A stretch of 33,612 bases of DNA from Aequoribacter sp003520285 (GTDB taxonomy: Bacteria; Pseudomonadota; Gammaproteobacteria; Pseudomonadales; Halieaceae): the NCBI GenBank assembly GCA_963966765.1, contig CAXAAR010000015.1:1-33612 (forward strand), read 5' to 3'. Shown piece after piece: positions 9,303-16,761 of the stretch (the stretch's first letter is position 1; each line of letters starts with the position of its first letter). A program made the translations under genes and the position numbers. The notes under the pieces were generated by a model, which saw nothing but the letters and a program-made list of their open reading frames with translations, ran no database searches and had not been told where the DNA came from.

Positions 9303-9315
9303 GAACACCTCCTGA

Positions 9316-9386
9316 AATTAAAGCGAAATTCATAAGTAGCGGGCTCAAAAAAAGCGAGATTGGTTAGCCCAAATCTCGCTTTAATT
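9316..9386 (-). promoter_or_regulatory. Alternative RNA pairing in the carA leader
   Basis: The terminator 5' arm with its flank, AATTAAAGCGA (9386-9376), is also perfectly complementary over 11 bases to TCGCTTTAATT (9326-9316), which lies just upstream of the carA AGGAGG. Nested inside, GGGCT of the terminator loop (9370-9366) can pair with AGCCC (9345-9341). The leader can therefore fold in two mutually exclusive ways. Whether the second fold forms is unknown, since the terminator hairpin is made first during transcription; it could act on carA translation in read-through mRNA. Confidence 0.4.
9347..9382 (-). terminator. Intrinsic terminator in the carA leader (attenuator)
   Basis: On the minus strand AAAGCGAGATT (9382-9372) and AATCTCGCTTT (9361-9351) form a perfect 11-bp stem closing a 10-nt loop. 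The 3' arm runs into a tract of seven U (9353-9347). No minus-strand gene lies upstream that it could be ending (the next gene up is plus-strand), so it must act on the carA leader transcript. On the plus strand the U tract is only three long, so it is directional. Confidence 0.8.
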
Positions 9387-9453
9387 GACCATTGAATACC
9401 AAACTGCTGGCAGCTCTAGGAAATTCAATGTGGTTAAATTTTAGCTCGTACAT
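9364..9453 (-). CDS. Putative carA leader peptide (29 codons)
   Basis: ATG at 9453 opens a 29-codon frame starting MYELKFNH and ending QLKRDLG, with its TAA (9366-9364) inside the loop of the terminator hairpin. A ribosome reading to the stop would cover the terminator 5' arm and let transcription continue into carA. This is the coupling known from leader-peptide attenuators such as enteric pyrBI and pyrE. There is no ribosome-binding site, but the predicted start of transcription is only about four bases upstream, so it could be read as a nearly leaderless message. An 8-bp inverted repeat, CATTGAAT/ATTCAATG (9431-9424 and 9398-9391), lies within it and could be a polymerase pause hairpin. 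No run of one amino-acid codon is seen, so an NTP-sensing rather than an amino-acid-sensing mode fits better. The frame could still be chance. Confidence 0.55.
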   Translation of the reverse strand: MYELKFNHIEFPRAASSLVFNGQLKRDLG

Positions 9454-9463
9454 TTAATCGCGC

Positions 9464-9492
9464 ATGATAGAGTAGACGCCCTAAATAAACAA
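9464..9492 (-). promoter_or_regulatory. Probable sigma-70 promoter of the carA leader
   Basis: TTGTTT (9492-9487), 17 bp, TATCAT (9469-9464) on the minus strand. The start would be near 9457, about 75 nt before the terminator stem and about four bases before the leader ATG. The element overlaps the ribosome-binding region of the divergent SDR gene. Confidence 0.55.
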
Positions 9493-9502
9493 GGAGAAGA
9501 TT

Positions 9503-10297
9503 GTGCAGAGAACAATTACAGCGATTACTGGCGCGGCCAGTGGTATCGGTCAAGCACTGGCCGAGATGGCTCTGCAACGCGGGCATTTGCTGGCCTTGAG
9601 CGACCTCAATCTTGAAGCCTTACTTCAATGGCGCGACCAGAAGGGCCTATCCAACGAACAATGCCTAGTCCACCGAGTCGACGTGAGTAGTCTCTCTGAA
9701 GTACAGCAGTGGCGGGATGATATCGATACGTCCTTTGGTGGAGTCGATATCATTATTAATAACGCCGGCATTGCTCTTATTGCCAACGCAGATGTGCAAT
9801 CGAATGAGGCTATTGCTCGAGTCATGGATGTCAACTTTTGGGGCGTCGTCAACGGCTCAAAGGCGTTCTTGCCCTTACTGCGTCGATCAACTGACCCTCA
9901 CTTGGTCAATATCTCTTCTATCTTTGGTCTCATCAGCGTGCCCTCGCAGTCTGCTTACAATGCCTCAAAGTTCGCGGTCAGAGGCTACACTGAAGCACTG
10001 CGACAAGAGTTAGCAGCAGAGGCTATTCACGTCTGTTGCGTCCACCCTGGTGGAATCAAGACCAATATTGCCCGCAGTGCAACGATCTTAAATTCCGATA
10101 CAAACTCCGAGCAGGCAGCAGCAGATTTTGATACCATGGCGCCCTCGACACCCGCTCAAGCAGCTACCACTATTTTTCGTGCGATCGACCAACGAGCGCC
10201 CCGCTGTCTTATAGGCCGCGATGCGCAGTGGGTCAGTTTAATTGCTCGACTATTCCCGGTGAGCTACCCACGCTGGCTTTCATGGTTTCAAAAATAG
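9503..10297 (+). CDS. SDR-family NAD(P)-dependent oxidoreductase
   Basis: Classical short-chain dehydrogenase of 264 aa. The Rossmann glycine motif TGAASGIG is at residues 9-16, NNAG at 85-88, the catalytic Ser at about 137-138 (NISS) and YNASK with Tyr151 and Lys155. PGGIKTNIA near 190 is the usual segment after the sixth strand. The GTG start at 9503 has AAGGAG seven bases upstream. The substrate cannot be told from sequence; simple alcohol/ketone chemistry is likely. It precedes an MFS transporter by 12 bp in the same direction and is probably cotranscribed with it. Its upstream region is shared with the divergent carA leader. Confidence 0.85.
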   Translation: MQRTITAITGAASGIGQALAEMALQRGHLLALSDLNLEALLQWRDQKGLSNEQCLVHRVDVSSLSEVQQWRDDIDTSFGGVDIIINNAGIALIANADVQSNEAIARVMDVNFWGVVNGSKAFLPLLRRSTDPHLVNISSIFGLISVPSQSAYNASKFAVRGYTEALRQELAAEAIHVCCVHPGGIKTNIARSATILNSDTNSEQAAADFDTMAPSTPAQAATTIFRAIDQRAPRCLIGRDAQWVSLIARLFPVSYPRWLSWFQK

Positions 10298-10309
10298 GCC
10301 CCGAGTTTT

Positions 10310-11503
10310 ATGAGCTCCAACACGTTCCCCACCAAGCACTTCGCTCTGCTAATAGCGAGTTTGGTCGCGATTGGAATGGGACAATCCATGACCTTTGCGA
10401 TTCTCGCGCCGCTCGGTCGACAAGTCGAAATGAGCGAGCTCGCAATCACGACACTGATCGCCTGCTCGTCGTTAACCTTTGGTTTTGCCTCCCCTTACTG
10501 GGGCCGGTTGAGTGATCGTGTCGGCCGACGACCGGTGATCTTAATTGGGTTGGTGGGTTACTGTTTTGGCACCACCGCATTCGCAAGCATTTTTATACTC
10601 GGTATCAACGGCACGTTATCCGGTGCGGGCTTGTTCGCATCACTGCTCGTAGCTCGTTGCTTGCATGCAGCGATTATGTCGGCTACCGGGCCCAGCACCA
10701 CGGCATATGCCGCCGACCATACAACGCCCGAGAAACGCACAAAGACGATGGCAAAACTCGGTACCGCCACAAGTATGGGCATGATCCTTGGTCCAGCATT
10801 TGCAGGCGCGACCGCCACCTTTGGTCTGATGGCGCCACTCTACGCCGCTGCCGTTTTAGCTCTGATTATGGCCGTTTTAGTCTGGAAGATTATTCCTCCG
10901 ACACCACCGGCCGATCGACAGCCTCGTCACAATGCCCTGAAATTACGCTACTCCGACTCGCGTATTTGGCCTTTCGTCATTATTGCCATTGGCACTTTCA
11001 TGGGCTTTGCCGGAGTTCAGCAAACTCTCGGATTTTTTCTGCAAGATCAGCTCAAGCTAACAGGTGTTCGTACGGCTCAGTTAACGGGTATCGCGATGCT
11101 CACCTCCGCCAGTTTCACGCTAGTGATACAAACCATCGTAATGCAATGGGTCAACCTTCAGCCGGGCCAATTTATAAAGATCGGATTAGGACTCATTAGT
11201 GCTGGCGCACTGGTCATTGCCTCGAGCAACAACTTTGTTCTGATTGCATTAGGCATGGGTGTGATGGGTATGGGCGTGGGGTGTACCATGCCCTCGATTA
11301 TTTCTGCGACCTCACTTGCGGTTGCACCGCATGAACAGGGTGCCGCTGCCGGCATGATTGCAGGCTGTCCAGCGATTGGATTTGGCATTGGCCCTGTAGG
11401 CGCGGGATATCTCTACCAGATCGACCCTCACTACCCCCACCTTGCCTCAGCACTGTTCGTAGGACTCATGCTCGTGGCACTTTTACTCTCTCGGAAACTC
11501 TAA
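10310..11503 (+). CDS. MFS transporter, DHA1 (drug/H+ antiporter) type
   Basis: Inner-membrane protein of 397 aa, the usual length for a 12-helix major facilitator. Motif A is clear in the loop between helices 2 and 3 (GRLSDRVGRRPVILIG). The hydrophobic pattern gives six helices, a short charged central loop (around PPTPPADRQPRHNALK), then six more. The overall style is TetA/Bcr-like efflux, but the substrate is unknown. It follows the SDR gene by 12 bp; an enzyme-exporter pair is one reading. Its last four bases overlap the end of the convergent thioesterase gene. Confidence 0.85.
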   Translation: MSSNTFPTKHFALLIASLVAIGMGQSMTFAILAPLGRQVEMSELAITTLIACSSLTFGFASPYWGRLSDRVGRRPVILIGLVGYCFGTTAFASIFILGINGTLSGAGLFASLLVARCLHAAIMSATGPSTTAYAADHTTPEKRTKTMAKLGTATSMGMILGPAFAGATATFGLMAPLYAAAVLALIMAVLVWKIIPPTPPADRQPRHNALKLRYSDSRIWPFVIIAIGTFMGFAGVQQTLGFFLQDQLKLTGVRTAQLTGIAMLTSASFTLVIQTIVMQWVNLQPGQFIKIGLGLISAGALVIASSNNFVLIALGMGVMGMGVGCTMPSIISATSLAVAPHEQGAAAGMIAGCPAIGFGIGPVGAGYLYQIDPHYPHLASALFVGLMLVALLLSRKL

Positions 11504-11922
11504 GGCGCGAGCCGAGATAGCGCGCTGCGGATCGCTTCAGGAATCGGGCAGGACGCCTGGCTGTCACGCTTGACAAACACATGGGTAAAAAAGCCACAGG
11601 CAGAGGCCTCGGACGCACCCGTGGCGAAGATACCAATGCGATATCGTACCGATGAACGACCCAAGTGCTCTACCGCAAGCCCGCCCTCGATCGCTTGGGG
11701 ATAAGCAATCGGCTGGTAATAATCGCACCCAGACGACACCACAAAGGCAATCTCGGCACTGCTCGTGATATCGAGCCCACCCTCTTCAATCAAGAATCGA
11801 TTCGCGATGCTGTCAAAATAACTGTAGTACACCACGTTGTTGATATGGCCATACACATCATTATCTGACCAGCGCGTAGTAATCGGATAAAACGTTAGAA
11901 ACTGATCTCGAGTGGGCCGCAC
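11500..11922 (-). CDS. Acyl-CoA thioesterase, YbgC/4HBT-like hotdog fold
   Basis: Single hotdog-fold domain of 140 aa with the 4HBT/YbgC signature RWSDNDVYGHINN near residues 17-29, which contains the catalytic Asp, followed by VVYYSYFDS. It is predicted to hydrolyse a short or aromatic acyl-CoA in the cytoplasm. The start is GTG at 11922, directly after the TAA of the iron-dehydrogenase gene, with only a weak AGG upstream, so it probably depends on coupling. It is the last gene of the ten-gene acyl-CoA operon and could free CoA from the end product or clear dead-end esters. Confidence 0.85.
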   Translation of the reverse strand: MRPTRDQFLTFYPITTRWSDNDVYGHINNVVYYSYFDSIANRFLIEEGGLDITSSAEIAFVVSSGCDYYQPIAYPQAIEGGLAVEHLGRSSVRYRIGIFATGASEASACGFFTHVFVKRDSQASCPIPEAIRSALSRLAP

Positions 11923-13080
11923 TTAGATGCCTGCTTGATAAGCGGCTTGATAAATTGCCAGCGCGTCGGTTTCAGTGACAGCCCGCGGATTATTCACCAG
12001 CAAACGCTGTTGCAACATGGCATCGCTCGCAAGCGTTGGCAGCGCCGCTTCTGGCACATCCGCATCCGCGAGATTGGTTGGCAAACCCGACAAGCGAATC
12101 AAAGCCGCTAATTCCGAGATGAACAACTCACATCGCGTGGCTTGGTCGCCCTGGACCCCAGGTAGCACGCAGTCGGCCAACTCGGCATAAAGCGCTTGCG
12201 CCTCGGAGGTATTAAAACGGAGCACCGGCACTAGCACCAGCGAATTGCTGAGACCGTGGGGAATATGAAAATGCCCGCCTAGCGGGTAGGCCAAAGCATG
12301 CACTGCAGCGACCGGCGCGTTAGCGAAGGCTTGTCCGGCTAAATGAGCACCCAAGAGCATATCGCGCCGGGCGCCTTGGTTCGAGCCCTCGGCCAGTACT
12401 TTGGGCAGTGCACCTGCCAGCAAGCGGAGTGCCTCTTTCGCCAGCATGTCGCTCACCGGATTTTTTTTATGCTTCGAGGTGTAGGCTTCGATTGCGTGAA
12501 CCATAGCGTCAATACCGGTCATCGCGGTAATACGAGACGGGAGATTCATTGTTAACTCAACATCTAACACAGCAAGATCGGGTAACAAGCGCCTTGATGA
12601 CACGCCTGCTTTGGTGGTCTCACCGGTGGTAATAACAGCCACTGGGGTTACTTCTGATCCTGTCCCTGCTGTCGTAGGCACCAAAATCAGGGGCATACGG
12701 TCTTGATTGACTTGATCAACGCCATACATGTCCGACAGTGGTTGCGGACCACCAAGGAGTGCTGCGACCACCTTAGCAACATCCATTGAGCTTCCACCAC
12801 CTAACCCAATGACGCCATCGCAGCGGGCTCCGGCCTCTACCGCTGAGAACACCACCGCCTCGGGAGGATCTTCGGCGACTCGATCGAAAAGACAATACTC
12901 GACGCCCGATTGAGTCATCGCATCGAGTAAAGGCGGCACCAAGTTGATCGCAATGAGTCCAGGATCTGTCACGATGAGTGGGCAGCTTATCCCCAAATCT
13001 CTGCAATAATCGGCTAACCGCCCGGCAGCGCCAGCCTCGCAGATAACTCGGGGAGCAGTGGCAAACTGAAAGTCACTCAT
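11923..13080 (-). CDS. Iron-containing alcohol dehydrogenase
   Basis: Group III metal-dependent alcohol dehydrogenase of 385 aa. The NAD(P)-binding GGGSSMDVAK, the PTTAGTGSEVTPVA segment, the metal-binding region DAMVHAIEAY and a histidine-rich HALAYPLGGHFHIPHG are all present in family order. The ATG at 13080 (MSDFQFATAP) follows the upstream gene by two bases; the longer frame to 13137 would overlap that gene by 55 bases and is unlikely. The substrate is unknown. Inside a beta-oxidation operon it may oxidise an alcohol, or interconvert an aldehyde formed from the same growth substrate. Confidence 0.9.
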   Translation of the reverse strand: MSDFQFATAPRVICEAGAAGRLADYCRDLGISCPLIVTDPGLIAINLVPPLLDAMTQSGVEYCLFDRVAEDPPEAVVFSAVEAGARCDGVIGLGGGSSMDVAKVVAALLGGPQPLSDMYGVDQVNQDRMPLILVPTTAGTGSEVTPVAVITTGETTKAGVSSRRLLPDLAVLDVELTMNLPSRITAMTGIDAMVHAIEAYTSKHKKNPVSDMLAKEALRLLAGALPKVLAEGSNQGARRDMLLGAHLAGQAFANAPVAAVHALAYPLGGHFHIPHGLSNSLVLVPVLRFNTSEAQALYAELADCVLPGVQGDQATRCELFISELAALIRLSGLPTNLADADVPEAALPTLASDAMLQQRLLVNNPRAVTETDALAIYQAAYQAGI

Positions 13081-13082
13081 GA

Positions 13083-14066
13083 CTAATCCCCAGTGGTAAG
13101 AATCACCTTGCCTCGTGCACGTCGTTCGGTCATACACTCAAAAGCCGCCTGATAATCGCTCAGAGCAAAGCTCTCGGTGACCTGCGGGTTGAGCACTTTA
13201 TTTTCGAACAACCCCCACAGCTCAGCCACGTTCTCGAGATGCAGTTTGGGCTCTTCGGTAACAAAACGCCCCCAGAAAACACCCACGATGGCACAGCCTT
13301 TTAGCAAAGCGAGATTGAGAGGAATCTTAGGAATTGGGCCACTGGCAAATCCGACCACCAAATAACGTCCATTCCAAGCCATATTCCTGAGCGCCGGCTC
13401 TGCAAAATCACCCCCGACTGGGTCATAGACAACATCAACACCGCGCCCATTGGTCATGGTTTTTAACACTGATTTCAGATCTTCCTTAGAATAGTTGATC
13501 ACTTCGTCAGCGCCCAGCGCCTTACAAAACTCGAGCTTTTCGTCTGAGCTCGCCGCAGCAATCACTTTAGCGCCCATCCACTTGCCCAACTCGATCGCAG
13601 TTGAACCAACACCGCCGGCAGCACCCATAACCAAAAGTGTCTCACCGGGCTGTAACTGCGCTCGCTGCTTTAGGGCGTGGTGCGAGGTAAAGTACGTCAT
13701 GCTCACACCGGCTGCCTGCTCGAAGCTTAACCCGGGCGGCATTGGGAAAACCGCATGACCGAGTGCCGCCACACGTGAAGCAAACCCGCCTGTCTGGATC
13801 ATACAAATTACGGCATCACCGGGCTTAACATGAGTTACGCCGGCGCCAACTTCAGCCACGATGCCGGCACACTCGCCACCGGGAATAAACGGGAGTTGCG
13901 GTTGAAACTGATACTTACCCTCGATAATCAAAACATCGGGGAAATTTAATCCAGCGGCTTTAATGTCGACCAGCACTTCACCGTCACCACAGACTGGATC
14001 AGCCCAGTTGTCTTCGTAACATAACGAGGTTGCCGGACCCAAAGTTTTACACACCACTGCCTTCAT
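13083..14066 (-). CDS. NADPH:quinone oxidoreductase-like medium-chain dehydrogenase (zinc-free)
   Basis: Medium-chain dehydrogenase/reductase of the QOR branch, 327 aa. The N-terminal GroES-like domain has AGLNFPDVLIIEGKYQ and PFIPGGECAGIV. The nucleotide fold follows with GAAGGVGSTAIELGKW near 148-163. Catalytic and structural zinc cysteines are absent, as in quinone/enone reductases. The likely reaction is NADPH-dependent reduction of an enone, enoyl-CoA or quinone. AGAGGGG lies before the ATG. In this operon an enoyl-type reductase could remove double bonds that block beta-oxidation; that is inference. Confidence 0.87.
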   Translation of the reverse strand: MKAVVCKTLGPATSLCYEDNWADPVCGDGEVLVDIKAAGLNFPDVLIIEGKYQFQPQLPFIPGGECAGIVAEVGAGVTHVKPGDAVICMIQTGGFASRVAALGHAVFPMPPGLSFEQAAGVSMTYFTSHHALKQRAQLQPGETLLVMGAAGGVGSTAIELGKWMGAKVIAAASSDEKLEFCKALGADEVINYSKEDLKSVLKTMTNGRGVDVVYDPVGGDFAEPALRNMAWNGRYLVVGFASGPIPKIPLNLALLKGCAIVGVFWGRFVTEEPKLHLENVAELWGLFENKVLNPQVTESFALSDYQAAFECMTERRARGKVILTTGD

Positions 14067-14084
14067 AAATTTCCCCTCTGCTAA

Positions 14085-15269
14085 TTAATAGACTTCGAAC
14101 AAGCCCGCCGCGCCCATACCGCCGCCAACACACATTGTGATAACCACGTATTTAACGCCGCGTCGCTTGCCTTCGATCAAGGCGTGCCCAATCATGCGCG
14201 AGCCACTCATGCCATAAGGGTGGCCAATAGAGATGGCGCCACCGCTGACATTCAGCTTGTCGTTATCGATACCAAGCTTATCGCGGCAGTACAATACCTG
14301 CACCGCAAACGCCTCGTTCAATTCCCACAAACCGATATCGTTAACGCTAAGACCGTGTTGCTTGAGCAGTTTGGGCACTGCAAAAATAGGACCGATACCC
14401 ATTTCGTCGGGCTCACAGCCTGCGACGGCAATCCCGCGGTATGCACCAAGAGGCTCGAGACCGCGCTGTTCCGCCAGCTTAGAATCCATAATCACTTGAG
14501 CTGATGATCCATCCGACAGCTGCGATGCATTACCTGCCGTAATAGTGCCGCCCTCTATCACAGTTCGTAGGCCAGACAGACCTTCAAGGGTCGTGGCTCT
14601 TACACCTTCATCAGCGCTGACTGTACCTTCTGCTGTAGACTGCTCACCCGTCTCTTTATTCCAGACGATGCGCTCGCAAGTCACTGGCACCAGCTCAGCG
14701 TCATAGCGCCCTTCGGCGTAGGCCTGCGCAGTTCGCTGCTGTGATTGAAAACCATACTCATCCATCGCGTCGCGAGAGATACCGTAGCGCTTAGCAACAA
14801 TCTCTGCAGTTTGAAGCATGGGCATGTGGATATTTGGCGCCATCTTCATGAGCTCTTCATCGACCATACGGTGCAGATTCATGTGCTCATTCTGCACCAG
14901 CGAGATCGACTCGAGACCACCACCAACCACGACCGACATACCGTCATCAATGATCTGCTTGGCACCAGTCGCCACTGCCATTAATCCTGACGAACACTGT
15001 CGATCAATCGTCATCCCGCTCACAGTAACGGGTAAGCCCGCACGAAGCGCGATCTGACGTGCAATGTTAGTGCCGGTGGCGCCTTGCTGAAGCGCTGAAC
15101 CCATGATGACATCTTCGATTTCTGAGGGGTCGATACCCGCGCGTCTGACCGCTTCGGCGACCGACGCTGCGCCTAAGCTCGCGCCACCCAGATTATTAAA
15201 ACCGCCGCGATACGCCTTGGCGATCGGGGTGCGAGCCGTGCTCACAATAACTGCTTCTCGTTGACTCAT
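14085..15269 (-). CDS. Acetyl-CoA C-acyltransferase (thiolase II family)
   Basis: Degradative-type thiolase of 394 aa that splits a 3-ketoacyl-CoA with CoA to give acetyl-CoA (or propionyl-CoA from branched chains). The acylated cysteine is Cys92 in DRQCSSGL. NEAFAVQ, GGAISIGHPYGMSGSR (catalytic His) and CVGGGMGAAGLFE (second catalytic Cys) complete the active site. It follows the MFE-2-type SDR by six bases, so the last two steps of a beta-oxidation round are encoded side by side. PhaA-like biosynthetic use is possible, but the neighbours favour degradation. Confidence 0.92.
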   Translation of the reverse strand: MSQREAVIVSTARTPIAKAYRGGFNNLGGASLGAASVAEAVRRAGIDPSEIEDVIMGSALQQGATGTNIARQIALRAGLPVTVSGMTIDRQCSSGLMAVATGAKQIIDDGMSVVVGGGLESISLVQNEHMNLHRMVDEELMKMAPNIHMPMLQTAEIVAKRYGISRDAMDEYGFQSQQRTAQAYAEGRYDAELVPVTCERIVWNKETGEQSTAEGTVSADEGVRATTLEGLSGLRTVIEGGTITAGNASQLSDGSSAQVIMDSKLAEQRGLEPLGAYRGIAVAGCEPDEMGIGPIFAVPKLLKQHGLSVNDIGLWELNEAFAVQVLYCRDKLGIDNDKLNVSGGAISIGHPYGMSGSRMIGHALIEGKRRGVKYVVITMCVGGGMGAAGLFEVY

Positions 15270-15275
15270 AACTGC

Positions 15276-16196
15276 TTACTCCAAAGGAATGCCGAGGCCT
15301 GACGCCGCTGCCATAACGAATTTAAGGGTTTGTTCACCACCTGCTTTGAGCTCTCGCACGCTGTTGAAATCATTAATCTGATCCCAGTTAGCCGCAATTC
15401 CCTCAGGTGTTTGATCTTCCGGGGGCAACCACATGCCCTCGGTTTCAACGACTTTAGCGACGGCATAACCACCCGCACCAGCGCTCAGTATCGTTCTGTT
15501 AGGTCCTTCTTTTGACACCATGAACAGTACCGCAGGCGTTACTGTCTCAGGGGTCAGCAAGTCGAAAGCTTCTCCTTGAATCAGACCTTCAGTCATTCTT
15601 GTGCCCGCAGTAGGTGCCAGAGCATTGACATGAATGTTGTACTTCGCGCCCTCGAGCACGAGCGTGTTCATCATGCCAATCACACCCATTTTTGCCGAAC
15701 CGTAGTTGGTTTGGCCAAAATTACCGTATAAACCGCTAGAACTGGTGGTGACAACGATTCTGCCATACGCCTGATCGCGCATAATGTCCCAACATGCTTT
15801 GGTGCAGTTCACGCTACCCATCAAGTGGACATCTACAACCAAACTGAAGTCTTCAAGAGATCCCTTAGCAAAACTCTTGTCGCGCAGAATACCGGCATTA
15901 TTGACCAGGATATCAATCCGGCCCCAGCGCGCCATCGTATCGGCTACCATCTGTTCGACTTGAGCATAATCGGCAACGTTGGCACCGTTCGCCATCGCTT
16001 CTCCACCAGCGGCTTCGATCTCCGCTACCACGGCCTTTGCAGCATCACTGGAACCACCACTGCCGTCTACCGAACCACCCAGATCATTGATGACCACTTT
16101 TGCACCGCGAGCAGCCAGCGCAATCGCGTGTGATCGACCGAGTCCACCACCGGCACCGGTGACGATAGCCACCTGTCCATCGTAACGAATTGTCAT
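15276..16196 (-). CDS. SDR, MFE-2-type 3-hydroxyacyl-CoA dehydrogenase-like
   Basis: Short-chain dehydrogenase of 306 aa with TGAGGGLG at 13-20, the segment VVINDLGGSVDGSG at about 34-47 typical of the dehydrogenase domain of multifunctional enzyme type 2 (17beta-HSD4), NNAG at 99-102 and YGSAK with Tyr165 and Lys169. A C-terminal extension of about 50 residues beyond the SDR core is also typical of that group. In MFE-2 this domain oxidises (3R)-hydroxyacyl-CoA; pairing with the MaoC (R)-hydratase immediately upstream supports that stereochemistry. A strong AAAGGAGG precedes the ATG. Confidence 0.87.
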   Translation of the reverse strand: MTIRYDGQVAIVTGAGGGLGRSHAIALAARGAKVVINDLGGSVDGSGGSSDAAKAVVAEIEAAGGEAMANGANVADYAQVEQMVADTMARWGRIDILVNNAGILRDKSFAKGSLEDFSLVVDVHLMGSVNCTKACWDIMRDQAYGRIVVTTSSSGLYGNFGQTNYGSAKMGVIGMMNTLVLEGAKYNIHVNALAPTAGTRMTEGLIQGEAFDLLTPETVTPAVLFMVSKEGPNRTILSAGAGGYAVAKVVETEGMWLPPEDQTPEGIAANWDQINDFNSVRELKAGGEQTLKFVMAAASGLGIPLE

Positions 16197-16242
16197 TCCT
16201 TCCTCCTTTAAAATAATGAATCAGCCTTATCGCAAGCGCAGA

Positions 16243-16707
16243 TTAAGCGGTAACGACCATACCCAGCCACTCGGCAATCAGTGCTGGCGTTTCCTCACCT
16301 TCAATCTCGACCGAAACCGCCTGCTTGGTCACAAAACGTCCGCCATCTTTCGCTTCGATACTCACAATTTGGCTTCTCGCACGGACCCTTTTGCCCGCGC
16401 GCACTGGTGCTAAGAATCGAATTTTGTCGAAACCATAATTAATGCCCATCACCACACCTTCAGGGGCGATAGCGTTCTCTTCACACATCTTGACCAACAG
16501 CGACAAGGTCAAGAAACCGTGCGCGATAGTACCGCCAAAAGGGGTCGCTGCCGCTCGCTCTTGATCGAGATGAATGAACTGAAAATCCTCGGTGCAATCA
16601 GCAAACTGATTGATGCGATCTTGGGTCACCTCAATCCATGCGCCGGGTTCAAAGGTATGTCCTGCGTAAGAGGTAAACTCCTCTTTTGGAACGACCATAA
16701 CTGCCAT
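16243..16707 (-). CDS. MaoC-like (R)-enoyl-CoA hydratase
   Basis: Hotdog-fold hydratase 2 domain, 154 aa. The signature has Asp41 and His46 in EDFQFIHLD and continues to FGGTIAHGF. It hydrates trans-2-enoyl-CoA to the (3R)-hydroxy ester. I chose the ATG at 16707 because AGGAG sits seven bases before it; the GTG two codons upstream (16713) would have only one base of spacing. It lies between an acyl-CoA dehydrogenase and the MFE-2-type SDR, the exact order of a beta-oxidation spiral. NodN-type MaoC proteins share this motif variant, so chain-length preference is open. Confidence 0.88.
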   Translation of the reverse strand: MAVMVVPKEEFTSYAGHTFEPGAWIEVTQDRINQFADCTEDFQFIHLDQERAAATPFGGTIAHGFLTLSLLVKMCEENAIAPEGVVMGINYGFDKIRFLAPVRAGKRVRARSQIVSIEAKDGGRFVTKQAVSVEIEGEETPALIAEWLGMVVTA

Positions 16708-16761
16708 ACTCACTCTCCTGATTTACTATCTGGTTGATTTTCAATGCAACGGGGTTACCCA

